64,000 bases of DNA from Saprospiraceae bacterium (GTDB lineage Bacteria; Bacteroidota; Bacteroidia; Chitinophagales; Saprospiraceae). The notes under the pieces are model-generated. The model did no database searches, was not told the DNA's origin, and was given only the letters and a program-made list of their open reading frames with translations. Shown one piece after another: positions 63,934 through 64,000 of this stretch. The number at the start of each line of letters is the position of its first letter. Positions within the stretch are counted from its first letter, which is position 1. Location: the NCBI GenBank assembly GCA_016717265.1, contig JADKFX010000001.1, positions 2,802,501 to 2,866,500 on the forward strand. Direction: 5' to 3'. Position numbers and translations under genes: made by a program.

Positions 63934-64000
63934 TTATCTTCTCAGATTCTTCATTTGGTTCATCATTTGGCCCATTCCCTGTCCTTTGGAAAACATAAAC
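63934..64000 (-). CDS. C-terminal tail of a methionine-rich protein (start beyond window)
   Basis: From the window edge the minus-strand frame reads FMFSKGQGMGQMMNQMKNLR-R-stop, ending TAA at 63936-63934. Methionine-rich ends of this kind occur in SRP protein Ffh, and the stop is followed by an AT-rich gap, but 22 codons are too few to name the gene. The reading frame could also be chance. Confidence 0.4.
   Translation of the reverse strand, partial: FMFSKGQGMGQMMNQMKNLRR

Noticed and set aside
1..64000. CRISPR arrays, insertion sequences, prophage or restriction and defence genes
   Set aside because: No regularly spaced repeats, transposases, integrases or known defence proteins were seen anywhere in the window.

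Overview
The window looks like a chromosomal segment from an AT-rich member of the Bacteroidota, most likely a Saprospiraceae-like lineage. The evidence is: at least six secreted proteins ending in a type IX secretion (T9SS) type A sorting domain; SprB and PKD repeats; two TonB-dependent receptors with N-terminal carboxypeptidase-like domains; a fused SecDF; a PUR/DUF3276 protein; the DUF1501/DUF1800 pair; the rpmB-rpmG-DUF4295-ftsY cluster; and the Bacteroidota -7 promoter element TAnnTTTG in front of many genes. Shine-Dalgarno sequences are essentially absent. I see no rRNA, CRISPR array, insertion sequence, integrase or phage gene, and no obvious change in base composition, so this appears to be core chromosome rather than an island.

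Layout. 1-1706: 5' part of a TonB-dependent receptor on the minus strand. 1809-4390: a coupled vWA / MoxR-ChlI-type AAA+ pair. 4516-9341: a four-gene operon of signal peptidase I, a secreted propeller-like protein, a BtuF-like metal-receptor protein and a T9SS-exported subtilase. 9394-11135: tRNA-Arg(ACG), ribosomal proteins L28 and L33, a small DUF4295 protein (probably bL38), a terminator, then ftsY. 11256-13676: a large CXXCH/SprB surface protein. 13697-22628: lepA, a lipoprotein, threonine aldolase, etfB-etfA-bifunctional nuclease, a TPR protein, dapF and an HtrA protease. 22689-28016: acyl-CoA carboxylase beta, a small membrane protein, bshB1, fabH and a conserved secreted protein. 28156-33217: a membrane vWA-like protein, ComEC and an HhH protein. 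33228-36450: fbp, an ABC exporter with a degenerate ATPase site, and a PUR-domain protein. 36452-42278: DUF2905, a metzincin-like protease, a nucleotidyltransferase and DUF1501/DUF1800. 42565-47288: FAD reductase, ferredoxin, EamA transporter, MscS channel and PiT transporter. 47281-54838: a PorE-like OmpA lipoprotein, secDF and a second TonB-dependent receptor. 54879-64000: a small T9SS cargo, a hypothetical, mutS, small genes, a methyltransferase, a thioredoxin-like/SprB/PKD giant, and the tail of one more gene.

Common theme. Much of the window concerns export and the cell surface: signal peptidase, SecDF, FtsY, an HtrA protease, a PorE-like envelope protein and T9SS cargo. The rest is ordinary housekeeping: translation, mismatch repair, cell-wall diaminopimelate, fatty acid initiation, bacillithiol synthesis, gluconeogenesis and electron transfer.

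Most interesting observations. The tRNA-Arg appears to have swapped the near-universal G19-C56 tertiary pair for A19-U56. The secreted metzincin-like protein has an HExxxH (HEWIGH) zinc motif with one extra residue. The only ABC exporter gene encodes Asp for the catalytic Glu and Gln for the switch His. ComEC without a visible beta-lactamase domain overlaps a three-unit HhH protein. A TlpA-like redox domain is fused to SprB/PKD repeats and a T9SS tail. No clearly unprecedented multi-gene system was found; the vWA/AAA+ pair and the lepB operon are the best candidates for uncharacterised modules.
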